From assembly GCA_018873245.2 (NCBI GenBank), contig JAEMBT020000009.1, positions 7,953,288 to 8,017,287 on the forward strand: a DNA stretch of 64,000 nucleotides. Reading direction: 5' to 3'. The position numbers and the translations under genes are program-made. The DNA comes from Archegozetes longisetosus (Eukaryota > Arthropoda > Arachnida > Sarcoptiformes > Trhypochthoniidae). Of this stretch, positions 24,860 through 36,259 are shown piece by piece; the first letter of the stretch is position 1; each line of letters opens with the position of its first letter. The notes under the pieces were generated by a model. The model had not been told where the DNA came from, ran no database searches, and was given only the letters and a program-made list of their open reading frames with translations.

Positions 24860-26215
24860 TTTCAATCCTATAAGTATTCTATGCATAAGAAATAATAATC
24901 AGAACAATTATGAGTATTGTGAAACATATTATATGTGAGTAGAAACTTGAATCTTGAGCAAGTTGAGTGAAAAATACAGATAAAAACATTGCGCATTTTA
25001 TTACAAAATTCATTTTTACGCTAAATACCGTATCTAATCTCAACTTAATAAAACAATTACTTAAATTTGAGGGTAACTACAACTTAAGGTAACTTTACGG
25101 TAACTTAAGGTAACTACAACTGAAAGTAACTCTACAGTAACTTTACGGTTACTTAAAACAACTCTAACGTTAACGCGTATTTCAATGTAATTACTGGTAT
25201 GATATCTATATCGACCTTCAGTTAAATAGCAATTGTATGATATAGCAAAGCTATTAAAGAAAATCACTCCAACAATTTAGAGACCCTTGAATTACGATAA
25301 GAATCGTTTTGGTCTTTATAATATCGTTTTGCGTAATTTAGCTTCTAAATTATCTGTTTAATAACTTGTTTTTTCAACAATAGTTTGTAATGTTTGTAAT
25401 CATTCTTTTTCTATTAAGATTTTCATATTATCTTTAAATACGTTTTTTGTTTATTCCCAACTCTTAAGGACTCTTTAAGACCTTTTAATACTTATATTCA
25501 TACCTAACAAATGAATACTACACATGGGTTAATTAGCGATAAAATCTATACGTTTTAGGGAAAGGAGAAATAATCGAAAATTAATCATTTCCTTTTTAGA
25601 TTGCTATTAAATTAGTTTGACTAACTAACTTACTCAATTCTTTTCTGCATGAACTAAGGTCTATCAGTGTCTAGTTATGCAATTTTTATGTCGTTTGTTT
25701 ATATATATGTGTTAACAATAACTTTGTATTTCTATTAATTTCATTAGTTTCATATTAGCTTGTTAGATATGTATTATACTTTATAGTATTTTCAAATTGT
25801 ATCATACTCTTTTTTGAATACTTTTTCTTTGTATGTTGTGATTATGTTGCAATTCTCTCTTAATATGTGTGAAACTAAACTTTAAATGTGTTTTAGCTCT
25901 ATATATTCTAATTTTTTTATCTATCTAACTCACTTATCTTCAATTTTGAAACTCATTTTCTTTAATTCTGTTTAATCAGATGTTTGATTTAGACTGAATT
26001 TCAAATTGATTTAATCAAAAAGGTTTGATTCAGAGTGAACTTGAAATCAAAATCAAATCGAAAAAAAAGAAATGTATACGAAAGTGATATATCAACAAAA
26101 TAGCAAAGTTACCTTCAGTTAATCTAGCTGAGATAAACATTAAGAAATATAGGTTAGCTCACATAATCATGTATTTGAATAGTAGTCTTATGAGAATAAA
26201 AAACAATAAAAGCTA

Positions 26216-26259
<44 letters not shown>

Positions 26260-26260
26260 G
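26216..26260. repeat. (TAA)n microsatellite
   Basis: About fourteen TAA units. Confidence 0.9.
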
Positions 26261-26512
26261 TTTTAGAATAATTTTCATGACAATTTCATTTCTGCCCCAT
26301 TTAAAGACCTGTTTCATTATCTATCTCAAGACTAACATGTCTAAATGAATCTCTCATCTCTACTAGCTAATTTGATTATCACTAGTGAAGTCAAGTTCAC
26401 TTTTATGTTAGACGTTGGTTTGGTGTCTAACTTCGATTCGTGTTTTGACTTAGTTTGGTGCCTAACTTCAATTCGTGTTTAACTTATTTTGAGTTTTATT
26501 GATTTAGTAGCT

Positions 26513-29500
26513 ATGATTTTTGTTTATTTGTTTTTATTACTTTTTTATTCTATTTCTATTCACTGTGCTCTTTATGGACCACATCAATACCCAAGCACTG
26601 GACAACTTTCTTATAAGTAAGTTTTTAATTATTGTCTTTTAAGTTTGTAATGTTGCGGATAATCGAATAAGTTGATAAATAGTCTACCAAATATAGTGGG
26701 ATGATGGCAAAAAGAGTTGAACAAAGTTTTTAGTTATAATATGTCTTAGCTTAGATTTATATTTATAAGAGTTTAGAGTGGGCAAGTCGATTGGTTTTTA
26801 GTAGTTATTCACTTTTTACAACTTTTACCACTTATTAACATTTTCAATGTTTTAAATCATCAAGTAGAGGTCAGAAGCAATGCTATACTTATAACTTTAC
26901 GAAATATTTAACGTAAAAGTTAACATACTAGAACTTTCTACAACTAACAAAAAGGAACTTCAAATTCAATCGAATAGTCATATTAGAGATGGCACTTAAG
27001 TATTAACGAGTATTAATGCATCACGCAGATAAGTGAACTAACATTCCTAACAAGCAACTTAAATCTAAGTTTAAGTAGTTTGTAGATTATTAAATTAGAG
27101 GAAGTTAACCAAAATTTCAAATACTGTAATTATCTAAAATTGATTTTCAGTTTAGATAGTGTTAATTTACAGGGTCCGCCATGTTTTCTGGCAGACCCTG
27201 TATTTTAGATTATATCAAAATTATAATGTTTATAGGTAAAACTATTTTAATGTCTATTGGTAAAACTATTTTACAGTCCTTTTTTATGTTACATAATTAA
27301 CACTAAATTGAAAATAAGATCAACATTGAAAAGTAGTTCTAATCTATACAATAATTGTAGTCTAAATACATGAACTTTTCTTAAGCTAGCTTAGAATAGA
27401 AATTACAAATAATAGCCATGACTGAAAAGACTTATAGAAATATAGATTGACCGTTTGACCATAAAAACTATTCAAGCTTTAAAAATAGGTATTAGTTGAA
27501 TAAGTATTAAATATATACATAATTATACATAACCTAAATGTGGCTAACTTAACTCATAAGTTAATCTAACCTTAGCTCAATCTAATTTATGAACTGAAAC
27601 AATGAAAGCGCTAGATAGCTTCAAATCCATTAGTCGTCAAAATGAGTTAAATAGCTTAAAACATCTGAACATCTTATCTATAATATTTTTGCGTTTTTCT
27701 CATTTAAATAGTAATGATTAACCTCTATTTCTCATCAGGCTTTTCAACTAGTTAACAATAAATCGTTTAGATTTCTGTCATTTTTAGTTCATAACAGTGG
27801 CTCAGCTAGTAGCGGCTGAGAGCGTACAGATACCTCTAACTCAGCCCCCAACTCATTCAAATCTACCTCTAACTCAACTCAAAAAAATGAATAAGAGATC
27901 TATTATAATAGTTAGAAAGCAAATTGAGTCGAGAATAATAGAAAACTAGAACTATAACACAATAGAAGTAGAAAGAGACAGGTATATATAGCTCAACTAA
28001 ATTGACTAGTAGGATTACTAGTTGAATACTACTACTGTGAAATATATATATAACTTATTTAATTAACTATATGTTTATCATAATCATCAGTTATTAATCA
28101 TTATTTGTAGAATGAATAGATTTAAGTAAGAAAATGATAACTTCCTTATGATAATTAGAAGATGATAATAGTAAAACAAAATTTGAGATGCATACTAATT
28201 GAACATGCATATTAACTGAACATAAGAACACAAAACTATACACTAATCATACACTATAAAAATATGCATATTAAATAAATATAAGAATTAAAGAATTAAA
28301 GAATATAATAAGTATGTATATAAGAATATATACTAATAATACAAAATGGTAGTTTCCCATTAGTAAAAGACTTCAGTGGAGTACTAACACCAAATAACAT
28401 CCTATCACGCGCAACTCGCATATGCGAGAACGCAATTGTTGGTCCCACATCGTTAGCCATATATAAGAATTATATATACACTGGAACAGCTGGTGGTGGT
28501 GTATATCGTTGCGATATTAGGACCGGAAATGCCACTCGTATTGTCAAAGTTTCTAATGAACTATGCAAGACTAAACCATGGGATATCTCACTTTGTGGAC
28601 GAGCCTTAGGTGTTAGAACTGACAAAAGTGGCAATCTCTTCTTTGTCGATGCTTATTTAGGTCTTCATCAGGTCACCTTTCATGGGTTTCAAGTTAAAGT
28701 CAATCGATTGCTTACTATTGAGGAAGTTGGTGGTAAATATATGGGGCATTTAGTTATTGATGAAGGAGCAGGTGCGAATGGCGGACATGTTATCTATATT
28801 ACAATTGCCAGCACTAAACGAGATTTGAATGAATGGTCAGCTATGATTCTAGAACCAGATAGGACAGGGACTGTAGTGAAGTATGACATGGACTCTAAGA
28901 AGTCGGAGACTATAATGCAAGGATTATGGTACCCAGCTAGTGTTGAAATCACTGATGATCGTAATGCATTGCTTGTAGCTGAGTTTACGTCAAGACGTGT
29001 TGTTAAACATTATATAAAGGGTAGGTTTTATTTCATTTTAGATGTTCTTCTCATCAATCAAATCACGTTCACATGTAGTATAATAGGTAATAAGTTAGCT
29101 CTAATTTGTCAAAACCACTTTAGCACTTAAGACAGCTTTCATTCGAATTCTAACTAAATGTGAGCGTAATTATTGAACCAGTACTTATCTACACACTATT
29201 TTTAGTCAATTTAATAACACTTAATGACCAAAACAATAATTTAAGGTCCAGACAAAGGCAAGACAGAAACATGGGCTGAGAATCTACCAGGAGAAGCAGA
29301 TCATCTAATAAGAAGTAGTGATAAACATCATGAGACATATTGGATGCCAATAGTAAATGCTCGTAATGTTAGTAATCCTAGTTTGCTTGATTGGTTAAGT
29401 GACAAACCTTGGCTTCGACAAGAAATTCTTGATAAATATACTGATATTGGTAATACTATTGAAGACTTGGGTAAGAAATGGAAGAATGATCGTCTTGAGC

Positions 29501-29889
29501 GACTTGGGTTTAGTTTGAAAACTGGTAGTCAATTCTACTCTGAGAATGTAGCTAACAATTACGGGATGATATTAGAAATGGATGCTAATGGCAAGATATT
29601 AGGTTCCATTCATTCAGTAGATGGTAGGAATGGTTTTATTTCTGAAGCTGTTGAAGGACCTAGTGAAAGTCCGCTAGAGAGAATCTTATATATTGGCTCT
29701 TTTGGTTATCCCTATATTCTTAAGTTATCTATTCCTAATTTCTCTAATGATATGGCCCCTTTTGAAGATCAAAATTTTGATTTTACTTATCGTCGACCTC
29801 TATCTTCTCGACCTCTATCTTCTCTTAATCATTTCAAAGCTTTTAATAGACCTTATGATTATAGTCTTACTGATTTGAAAGCGAAATAA
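26513..29889 (+). CDS. APMAP: APMAP-like protein (strictosidine-synthase-like six-bladed beta-propeller)
   Basis: Three exons: 26513-26616, 28377-29020, 29246-29889, totalling 464 codons (463 aa) in phase. Exon 1 encodes a hydrophobic leader (MIFVYLFLLLFYSISIHCA), a signal peptide or signal anchor. It joins exon 2 across a 1.76-kb intron (GTAAGT...TTCAG), giving LSY-NGVLTPNN, which matches the start of the APMAP propeller. Family landmarks are ENAIVGPTSLAIYKNYIYTG, CKTKPWDISLCGRALGVRTD, LFFVDAYLGLHQV, LWYPASVEITDDRNALLVAE and SSDKHHETYWMPIVNAR. APMAP is a membrane or ER protein with arylesterase-like activity in vertebrates; the substrate here is unknown. The C-terminus ends in a short partly duplicated patch (RRPLSSRPLSSLNH). 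Confidence 0.9.
26617..28376 (+). other. Intron 1 of the APMAP-like gene, 1.76 kb
   Basis: Donor GTAAGT at 26617 and acceptor CTTCAG ending at 28376. It contains a TACAGGG...CCCTGTA hairpin (27170-27204) but no other gene that I could recognise. Confidence 0.8.
27170..27204. repeat. TACAGGG...CCCTGTA hairpin, second copy
   Basis: TACAGGGTCCGCCA, about 7 nt of loop, then TGGCAGACCCTGTA. It has the same ends and size as the hairpin at 4513-4548 but different inner bases. Confidence 0.55.
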
Positions 29890-31307
29890 CTATATTAGTA
29901 GTAATATATCTGTTTTATTTTTAAGTTATCATCATATACTAAATACTCTGTTATCAATTATTTTTTTGTTTATTTTATTTTCTCTATACAATTATTCTAT
30001 GTCTAATTGTTAGGCACATAAATGTATTAATCTGTATTAATCCGTATTAATCCATATTAATCCAAGCTCTATTATGGAAATAATACTGTTATGCCTTTAA
30101 CAATCAGACACACAGTGAGACACAATCAACTAAACTCTAACACTGGTTCTTGTACAACATACTGACTGCTGAAAAACTATCTGTTGATCTCTTCCAGCTT
30201 GAGATCAGCATGAGTGATATGACTTTTCAAAACATTTCATATGTACTATTACTACTCAAGTTATGCCAAATTTGATGTCGTCTTAAAATGTATCTTAATA
30301 ATGATGAACATGTTATTCATTTAATATACAAATTACAGATTCTGTACTAATTCTGTATAAATTCTGTATTCTTTTTTACTTAACTTAAAGCTGTTATTTC
30401 TAAACATAGATGAAGTATTATATACATTCTTAAGTAAGTTTTTGATATTTATTCGAATCTGACAGGTAATTTGATCTGACCTAACCTGATCTAACCTAAC
30501 TTATAATGTATAAAATGAATTTTTCTTATTTCATATATACATATCTATGCAATTGTGAACTTAACAAAAATATGAATATCAATCTAATTAAACATCTAAA
30601 TAAAAACTGATAGATAATAAACAATTGATTAGTATATGATAATTCAGATTGCAAAACTTGTTTTTATGTCTAACTATCATAACGTAGTTAAGTGAGAGTT
30701 AAATATCATGGTTAGCATGCTTAACACGATGGTAGAAAACAGTCAATAAATGACAATAGTTTAAAGTTAACAAATAGATTAGTGTCAAATTAAAATGTGG
30801 ATTCACGTATTTAGAGCATGTTTGACACTACAGTTTTAAGCATTAATTTCCTACTCTATACTATGTGACCTTTTGTTTTATAATAACCGTGTAATTCATA
30901 TTCATATTCGAATTTATACTTCAGTTTGTAGTGAATTTATAATGGATTCACATTTGAATTCATAGTCAATTCGTAATAAATTCGCACTTGAATTCATAGC
31001 CAATTCATATGTGAATTATTAGAATTACATTAGATGAGCATAAAATTTAATATCATATTCATTATTCAACAGTTATAGAAATTGATTGCCAACTACCATA
31101 CAATAGACTAATATGAAAAATCAATAGTCTCTAATTAATTCAAGAATAGGAGCTATCTAATTAATTCAAGAATAGAAGCCATCTAATTAATTCAAAAAAA
31201 ATAGCAGCTATTCTTTGATGTCAATGTCAATCAAATAGTATATGAAGTAGATGAATTCTATAAATTGTTATTTAGTTGTTAAAGAGTTGTACTAGCCATT
31301 CACATCA
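29890..31307. other. Intergenic, 1.4 kb
   Basis: No coding signal seen. It holds short repeats: TGTATTAATCCGTATTAATCC (about 30030-30065), CTGACCTAACCTGATCTAAC (30475-30500), and AATTCATAG/CAATTCGTAA and TCTAATTAATTCAAGAATAG blocks (30890-31195). Confidence 0.5.
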
Positions 31308-33982
31308 ATGACATCAAATGCTATTTTATTACTACTTATAGTTTATTTAATATCTAAATTCAACTTTGTTTGTGCTGATAATTATGACCAATATTCTAAT
31401 TGGTCTTTGGATAACTTGATTCCTAAAAATTATAATAAGCATATTGTTCCCATTGTCAATGGATCTCAACCTACTATATCTGTTGGGATTGAAGTCTTTG
31501 ATTTAGTCAGTGTCGCTGAGTCCAGTCAGGTCTGTATCTATGACTTTTACAAGAGTATTCTTCTGATTGATTGTGATTCTGCGTGTGATTCTAGTCATTC
31601 ACACTAGATATATTACTTCGCCAAACATGGAATGATCCACGAATGAATTTACCAGAAGATATAAGAAACGATACACCAATAATACTAGATAACACATGGA
31701 GTACAAAAATATGGACACCAGACACTTATTTTAGTAATGCAATAGAAGCTAAAGTATTAAACATTATGAATCCTATTGTTTATTATACCATTCTACCTGG
31801 TAATTATGTCATCCAAACTGTTAGAATGATTGTTAAGTTTCAGTGCAAAATGGATTTGTCTCAGTATCCTCAAGATGTCCAGTACTGCCCTATTGATCTC
31901 GTCAGCTGTAAGTTATCGTTTAGGAGTAGATGGATTCTTATATTTATTATCAGTTCTAGATGGATTCTTATGTTTATTATCAGTTCTAGATGGATTCTTA
32001 TATTTATTATCAGTTCTAGATGGATTCTTATATTTATTATCAGTTCTAGATGGATTCTTATGTTTATTATCAGTTCTAGATGGATTCTTATATTTATTAT
32101 CAGTTCTAGATGGATTCTTATATTTATTATTGATTCTAGATTAGATAATTAACCAGCTTAGTTGAAGTCTTATTCTTAAATTCTTATTTTCTCTTGTTAT
32201 ATCAATAGCTAATGTTTGAATCAAAGCAATTTTGTTTTGTTCCAAATTATCATAAAACGCATTTAGTATGAAATGTAAGCATAAGACCCAACCAATAGCA
32301 GCCTAAATGCTATAATTTTGATTTTCAGTCAAATATAATTCTTAGCTTTGCTTTTATTGCATCACTGCAAATTTTACTCACATTTAAATGAGTTTAATTA
32401 AGTTTAAAATTAAGTTTGATTAGGTTGAAGATTGCTATATTTTAGCAAAAGATAAGTCATCTTTGAAATTGTGCTTGACTTAATCAAAATAGTATACAGA
32501 GTGTTATAACTACAGATACAGTTATAAGACTAAAACCTTTTAGCCATATAAGACAAAAATTGACTTTCCAATAATTTTGAAAGTAGCATAAATTCAATTG
32601 ACTTACTATTGACTTACATTCACTATAATAGATCACTATCATCAGACAATAATACAGTAATACTTTGATATAGCGAATCTCATTATAGTGAATCCTTGTT
32701 AAACTTAGGACAGTAGTTTGCTGTCGACACGCATTAATTAATGCTAAATAGTCGTTTTTTAGTGAACCTTGTTGTAATGAATGTGAATCTTCATGCTCTA
32801 TGGAATCTTAACTAAAAATGATAATTTTTTGCATAAATATAGTGACAAGAAGTAATAAAAGTATACTACTAAAATGGGATTATTTCATAAGTCCTCCATT
32901 TGATGATAATCCAAAATTTCGGATAAGAGATACAACTACAGGTTTGTGTCATAAACAGAATCACTTAGGACATTTGGCCTGTTTGAACGCTAAAATGAAA
33001 CTAGTTCGAAGAGTTTCTTATTATGTTATTCGTGTCTATGCACCTACTTTTCTTACTACTATTTCTTCTTTTGTTGGATTTTGGATACCTGTTATTGCCT
33101 GGCCTGCTAGGGTATTCTCTTTTTGTTTGGGCTGTGAGAAATATGTATTTGTTCATGTGTTATACTTCTCATGTTTCAAGATTCACTCCTCTCTAAATTT
33201 GCTCTTTTATAACTTATTAATGTTTTAACACATCATTAATCAGTGATTGACGTTATTTGTTGATCACTCTATCAATTATGTTTCTGTTTACTACAGCTTG
33301 TAGGAAAAGAAACAGAACGTTCTCATATCACACTTAACATGTGAATAATTACATATTTATCACAGCCCTACTTATCACCAATCGTTAGTAAAAATAAATC
33401 TTAAAAAATATTCTCAAAGGTTGCACTTCTCGTTACACCACTATTAACTTTGGTCACACAAAACGTAAACATAAACTCAGAAATAAACGTATCATATGTG
33501 GTGGCGGTCCACTGGTGGATGACTATATGCATATTCTTCATCTTCATGAGCCTAATAGAATTTGCAATAGCTATTTCATGGGCATGGCGTGCAAATGATA
33601 GAAAAGCACTGAGAGCTACACAGGTAGAGATGAATCACACCTAACCTAAACTAACCTAAGCCAAACTAACCTAAGCCAACCTAACCTAAACCAACCTAAC
33701 CTATTCTAATCTAACAAAAACTTTTAATTGATCCATAAGGGCATAACTGAAGTACCAAAAACGGATAACTACATAAACAATAGTTGGTACTATAGATGTG
33801 GTCGTATAATAGGAAATATACTGGTTGATGTATTCGGAAATATAGACTATACAAAAGATCCATTAAGCAGAAATAAAGTTGATTATGTTTCAAGAATTAT
33901 ATTTCCTCTCTTCTTTCTTCTATTTGTTTTAATTTATATTTTCTCTACAGTCTGTCCTTGGGCTGTTGATTATAATTGGTAG
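31308..33982 (+). CDS. Cys-loop ligand-gated chloride channel subunit
   Basis: Pentameric anion-channel subunit of the GlyR/GluCl/pHCl class. Five exons: 31308-31533, 31608-31907, 32843-33111, 33420-33623, 33740-33982, totalling 414 codons (413 aa) in phase. There is an N-terminal signal peptide (NAILLLLIVYLISKFNFVCA). The Cys-loop is CKMDLSQYPQDVQYC (about 155-169, 13 residues between the cysteines). A second Cys pair in loop C (CHKQNHLGHLAC) is as in glycine and glutamate-gated channels. M1 is followed by the M2 entry motif PAR at ~263-265, the mark of anion selectivity, then VALLVTPLLTLVTQ with Leu 9'. M3 and M4 (IIFPLFFLLFVLIYIF) are present. The M3-M4 loop is very short. The ligand (glutamate, pH, histamine, GABA or other) cannot be assigned. 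Intron 2 carries a 30-bp minisatellite. Confidence 0.92.
31924..32143 (+). repeat. 30-bp minisatellite in chloride-channel intron 2
   Basis: Seven near-identical units of TAGATGGATTCTTATATTTA followed by TTATCAGTTC begin about 16 bp after the donor of exon 2. Units differ only by TATATTTA versus TATGTTTA. The unit length is a multiple of three and the array is open in more than one frame. Confidence 0.95.
33643..33715 (+). repeat. CCTAA-type telomere-like tract in chloride-channel intron 4
   Basis: CCTAACCTAAACTAACCTAA type repeats fill most of the 116-bp intron between exons 4 and 5. Confidence 0.75.
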
Positions 33983-34318
33983 TTCTAGTTATTTAGATTA
34001 GATTTTTATTTTTATTTTCATTTTCATTTTCTCCTTATTAGCTTATATTTCTTATTAGACTATTTTTATTATTAGACCTTCTTTTTTGTTATTAGACTAT
34101 ATTTAACTTCGTATTAATTTTAAGCATTATATGTTCAGTTATATGACTCTCCATTTACAATCAAGTTCAAATAAATCTCATTATAGACATTTCTAAATAA
34201 AAGACTCACTACTAATTTAATTGCTATCTTTATTGAATTTATTTAACTATTTTTGATTACTGGTCACTTGTTTCAATGGTTATGCTTTTGTATATTTTGC
34301 CAAACCATATTGCTGAAA
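33983..34318. other. Intergenic, AT-rich
   Basis: 3' flank of the channel gene, with TTTTATTTTTATTTTCATTT and TTATTAGACT repeats. No gene seen. Confidence 0.5.
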
Positions 34319-34525
34319 ATGCTGTCCATCAGAAATAATAATAATCATTGTGTCCCTCTGTACGATTTGGAACTCGATCTGCGGTCTTCGTACTCGCAAA
34401 ATCTCGGTTATAGCTATAGATTTCTGACTTCACTACAAGTTTTACAATTGGCTCCTGATAATAAAACATTTACTGTGAAGCTCAAAGAATTCAAGCAACA
34501 GAATCGAGAAGTTTATGAGAGTTAA
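34319..34525 (+). CDS. Hypothetical small protein or orphan exon
   Basis: I do not recognise this frame. It is 68 aa from the first ATG, and base composition is visibly richer in G+C than its surroundings over about 34345-34525, which suggests coding. The protein is mixed and not low-complexity: VPLYDLELDLRSSYSQNLGY, SYRFLTSLQVLQLAPDNKTF, then KLKEFKQQNREVYES. The frame is open upstream to 34253. It could be a small single-exon gene, the 3' exon of an unseen gene, or chance. Confidence 0.35.
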   Translation: MLSIRNNNNHCVPLYDLELDLRSSYSQNLGYSYRFLTSLQVLQLAPDNKTFTVKLKEFKQQNREVYES

Positions 34526-36259
34526 CGGAATAAGTTATAAAATAAGTGATTCAGTCAATTCTAGTTAACTCACACTAAGATGAGATCCTATTATAATATC
34601 TTGATTATATTACAATAATAATAAAACCAATTTCCTTAATGCGTCATCTATGCAACTAATAATTACTACATTGATAACATTTGTTACTAACACCTCTATT
34701 GTTTATTTATTTGCTTATATTGTCATTAGTTATATATTTACATTTATTTGTTTACCTTGTTTGGTCTAGCATTGAAATCAATTAGATGTTTTATTTATTA
34801 TTAATTTAAGTATGAAACAAATTATAAGATACTCCTAACGATATACAGAAATATTAGTTAGCAATTGACATAGGCACATATAATTGACATAGGTACATAT
34901 AATTGACATAGGTACATATAATTGACATAGGCACATATAATTGACATAGGTACATATAATTGACATAGGTACATATATAAGCATTTATATAAGATATATA
35001 AGATGTAGAAATTAGTACAGATAATTATCACAAACAAGATAGGAGAATTATTTTACAGCAAAGAAAGAAAAGAAATAAAACTAGTTATGTATAATAAATA
35101 TATAATTAACTATTTTACATTTAATGTCTTGCATTATTTGATCGTTCTCTTATATCTCTTATTACCATTCATACTTTACTTATCTTTTTTTACTTCTAAT
35201 GTCTAACCTTTACCACCTCTCTATAAAATACTATTAGCATTTTTGTTTCAATTCTTTCTTATGCTTGTGATAATTTCAAATTATTTAGTATTACTTATAT
35301 TAACTGAAAAATATAGAAAATAATTTCATAATTTCATGCAGAACAACTGAGAAATAAGAAAATAGTAGAAACTAGTTAAGCTAAATATAGTATAAGAAAA
35401 GAATTTATTTAGAATTTAATTAGAGCTATTATATCTATATAAAGATATCTATTTGATAAGATGAGTAATGTCTTAAATATTTCAACTGTAATTAACTTGA
35501 TCTCAATTGAGTTTGTGAATATATTATTTATTATTTGCTAGATTTACTTACTTTATTAGCTCTGATCATTTCTTATTTATATGTTACTTCATTCTTGTTT
35601 TCTATTATTGATTTAGTTGAATTTAGTATGATCTACTACAATCGTCGCTTGATTTAGTACGATCTATTATAATTTAGTATAATCTAGTATGATCCCATTA
35701 GAATAACTACTACTAGAAATGAGTCACGTTGCCTAACATTGACATCACCTCTAACAGTCCTACAAATAACTATATGAAATAGTTACTTAAATCTAGAATT
35801 ATCAGGTGAGAAATGAAATTTATTTTAATATAATTCAATTGTTATATTTTGTTTTATCTGTATCATAAACTTATATTGTACGTTGTCTTATTTATTGAGC
35901 ATGATTACTTATGTATATAGTTATATATATATATATATATGTATAGTTATATATATGTATATATACGTATAGTTTGGTATTCCTTAATATAATTAACTAT
36001 TTTATAAATTACATTATAATATTAATAAAAATACTATACACCTGTTATCACTATAATTTCATTAACCATTTAGATAAAATAACATATTTGTGCACTTTCA
36101 CTCTGATTAGAATCTATGATTTAAGTTAAACGCTTTCTCAGCTTCTCCTCATTCATTCTTCTAACGATCGTTTACCATCACCATTTAGTTTGGTCTATTT
36201 CTTTTTAATACTCTAGCCTTTTTGTGTGATGTGTAGCTTTCATTAATATTATTGTTATT
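34526..36259. other. Intergenic with tandem repeat and TA-rich DNA
   Basis: No gene seen. It contains a ~19-21-bp tandem repeat (34863-34975) and a (TA)n/GTATAG stretch (about 35918-35975). It should hold the promoter of the GILT-repeat gene. Confidence 0.5.
34863..34975 (+). repeat. Tandem repeat, TAATTGACATAGGTACATA
   Basis: About six units of AATTGACATAGGTACATAT, alternating GGTACA and GGCACA. Confidence 0.9.

Larger units (their letters stand above)
22811..26512. other. Gene-free stretch, 3.7 kb, microsatellite-rich
   Basis: No exon could be supported. It contains (CT)n/(ACTC)n, (CA)n, (GA)n and (TAA)n microsatellites, a duplicated ~85-bp block (24376-24540), a GGTAACTTAAGGTAACT tandem patch (about 25070-25160) and a direct repeat around TTTGGTGTCTAACTTCGATT (26410-26485). 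The last part should include the promoter of the APMAP-like gene. Confidence 0.55.

Noticed and set aside
31924..32143. CRISPR-like array (regular repeats) here and at 61553-61740
   Set aside because: Units are directly adjacent with no unique spacers, and lie in introns of a eukaryotic genome; these are minisatellites.
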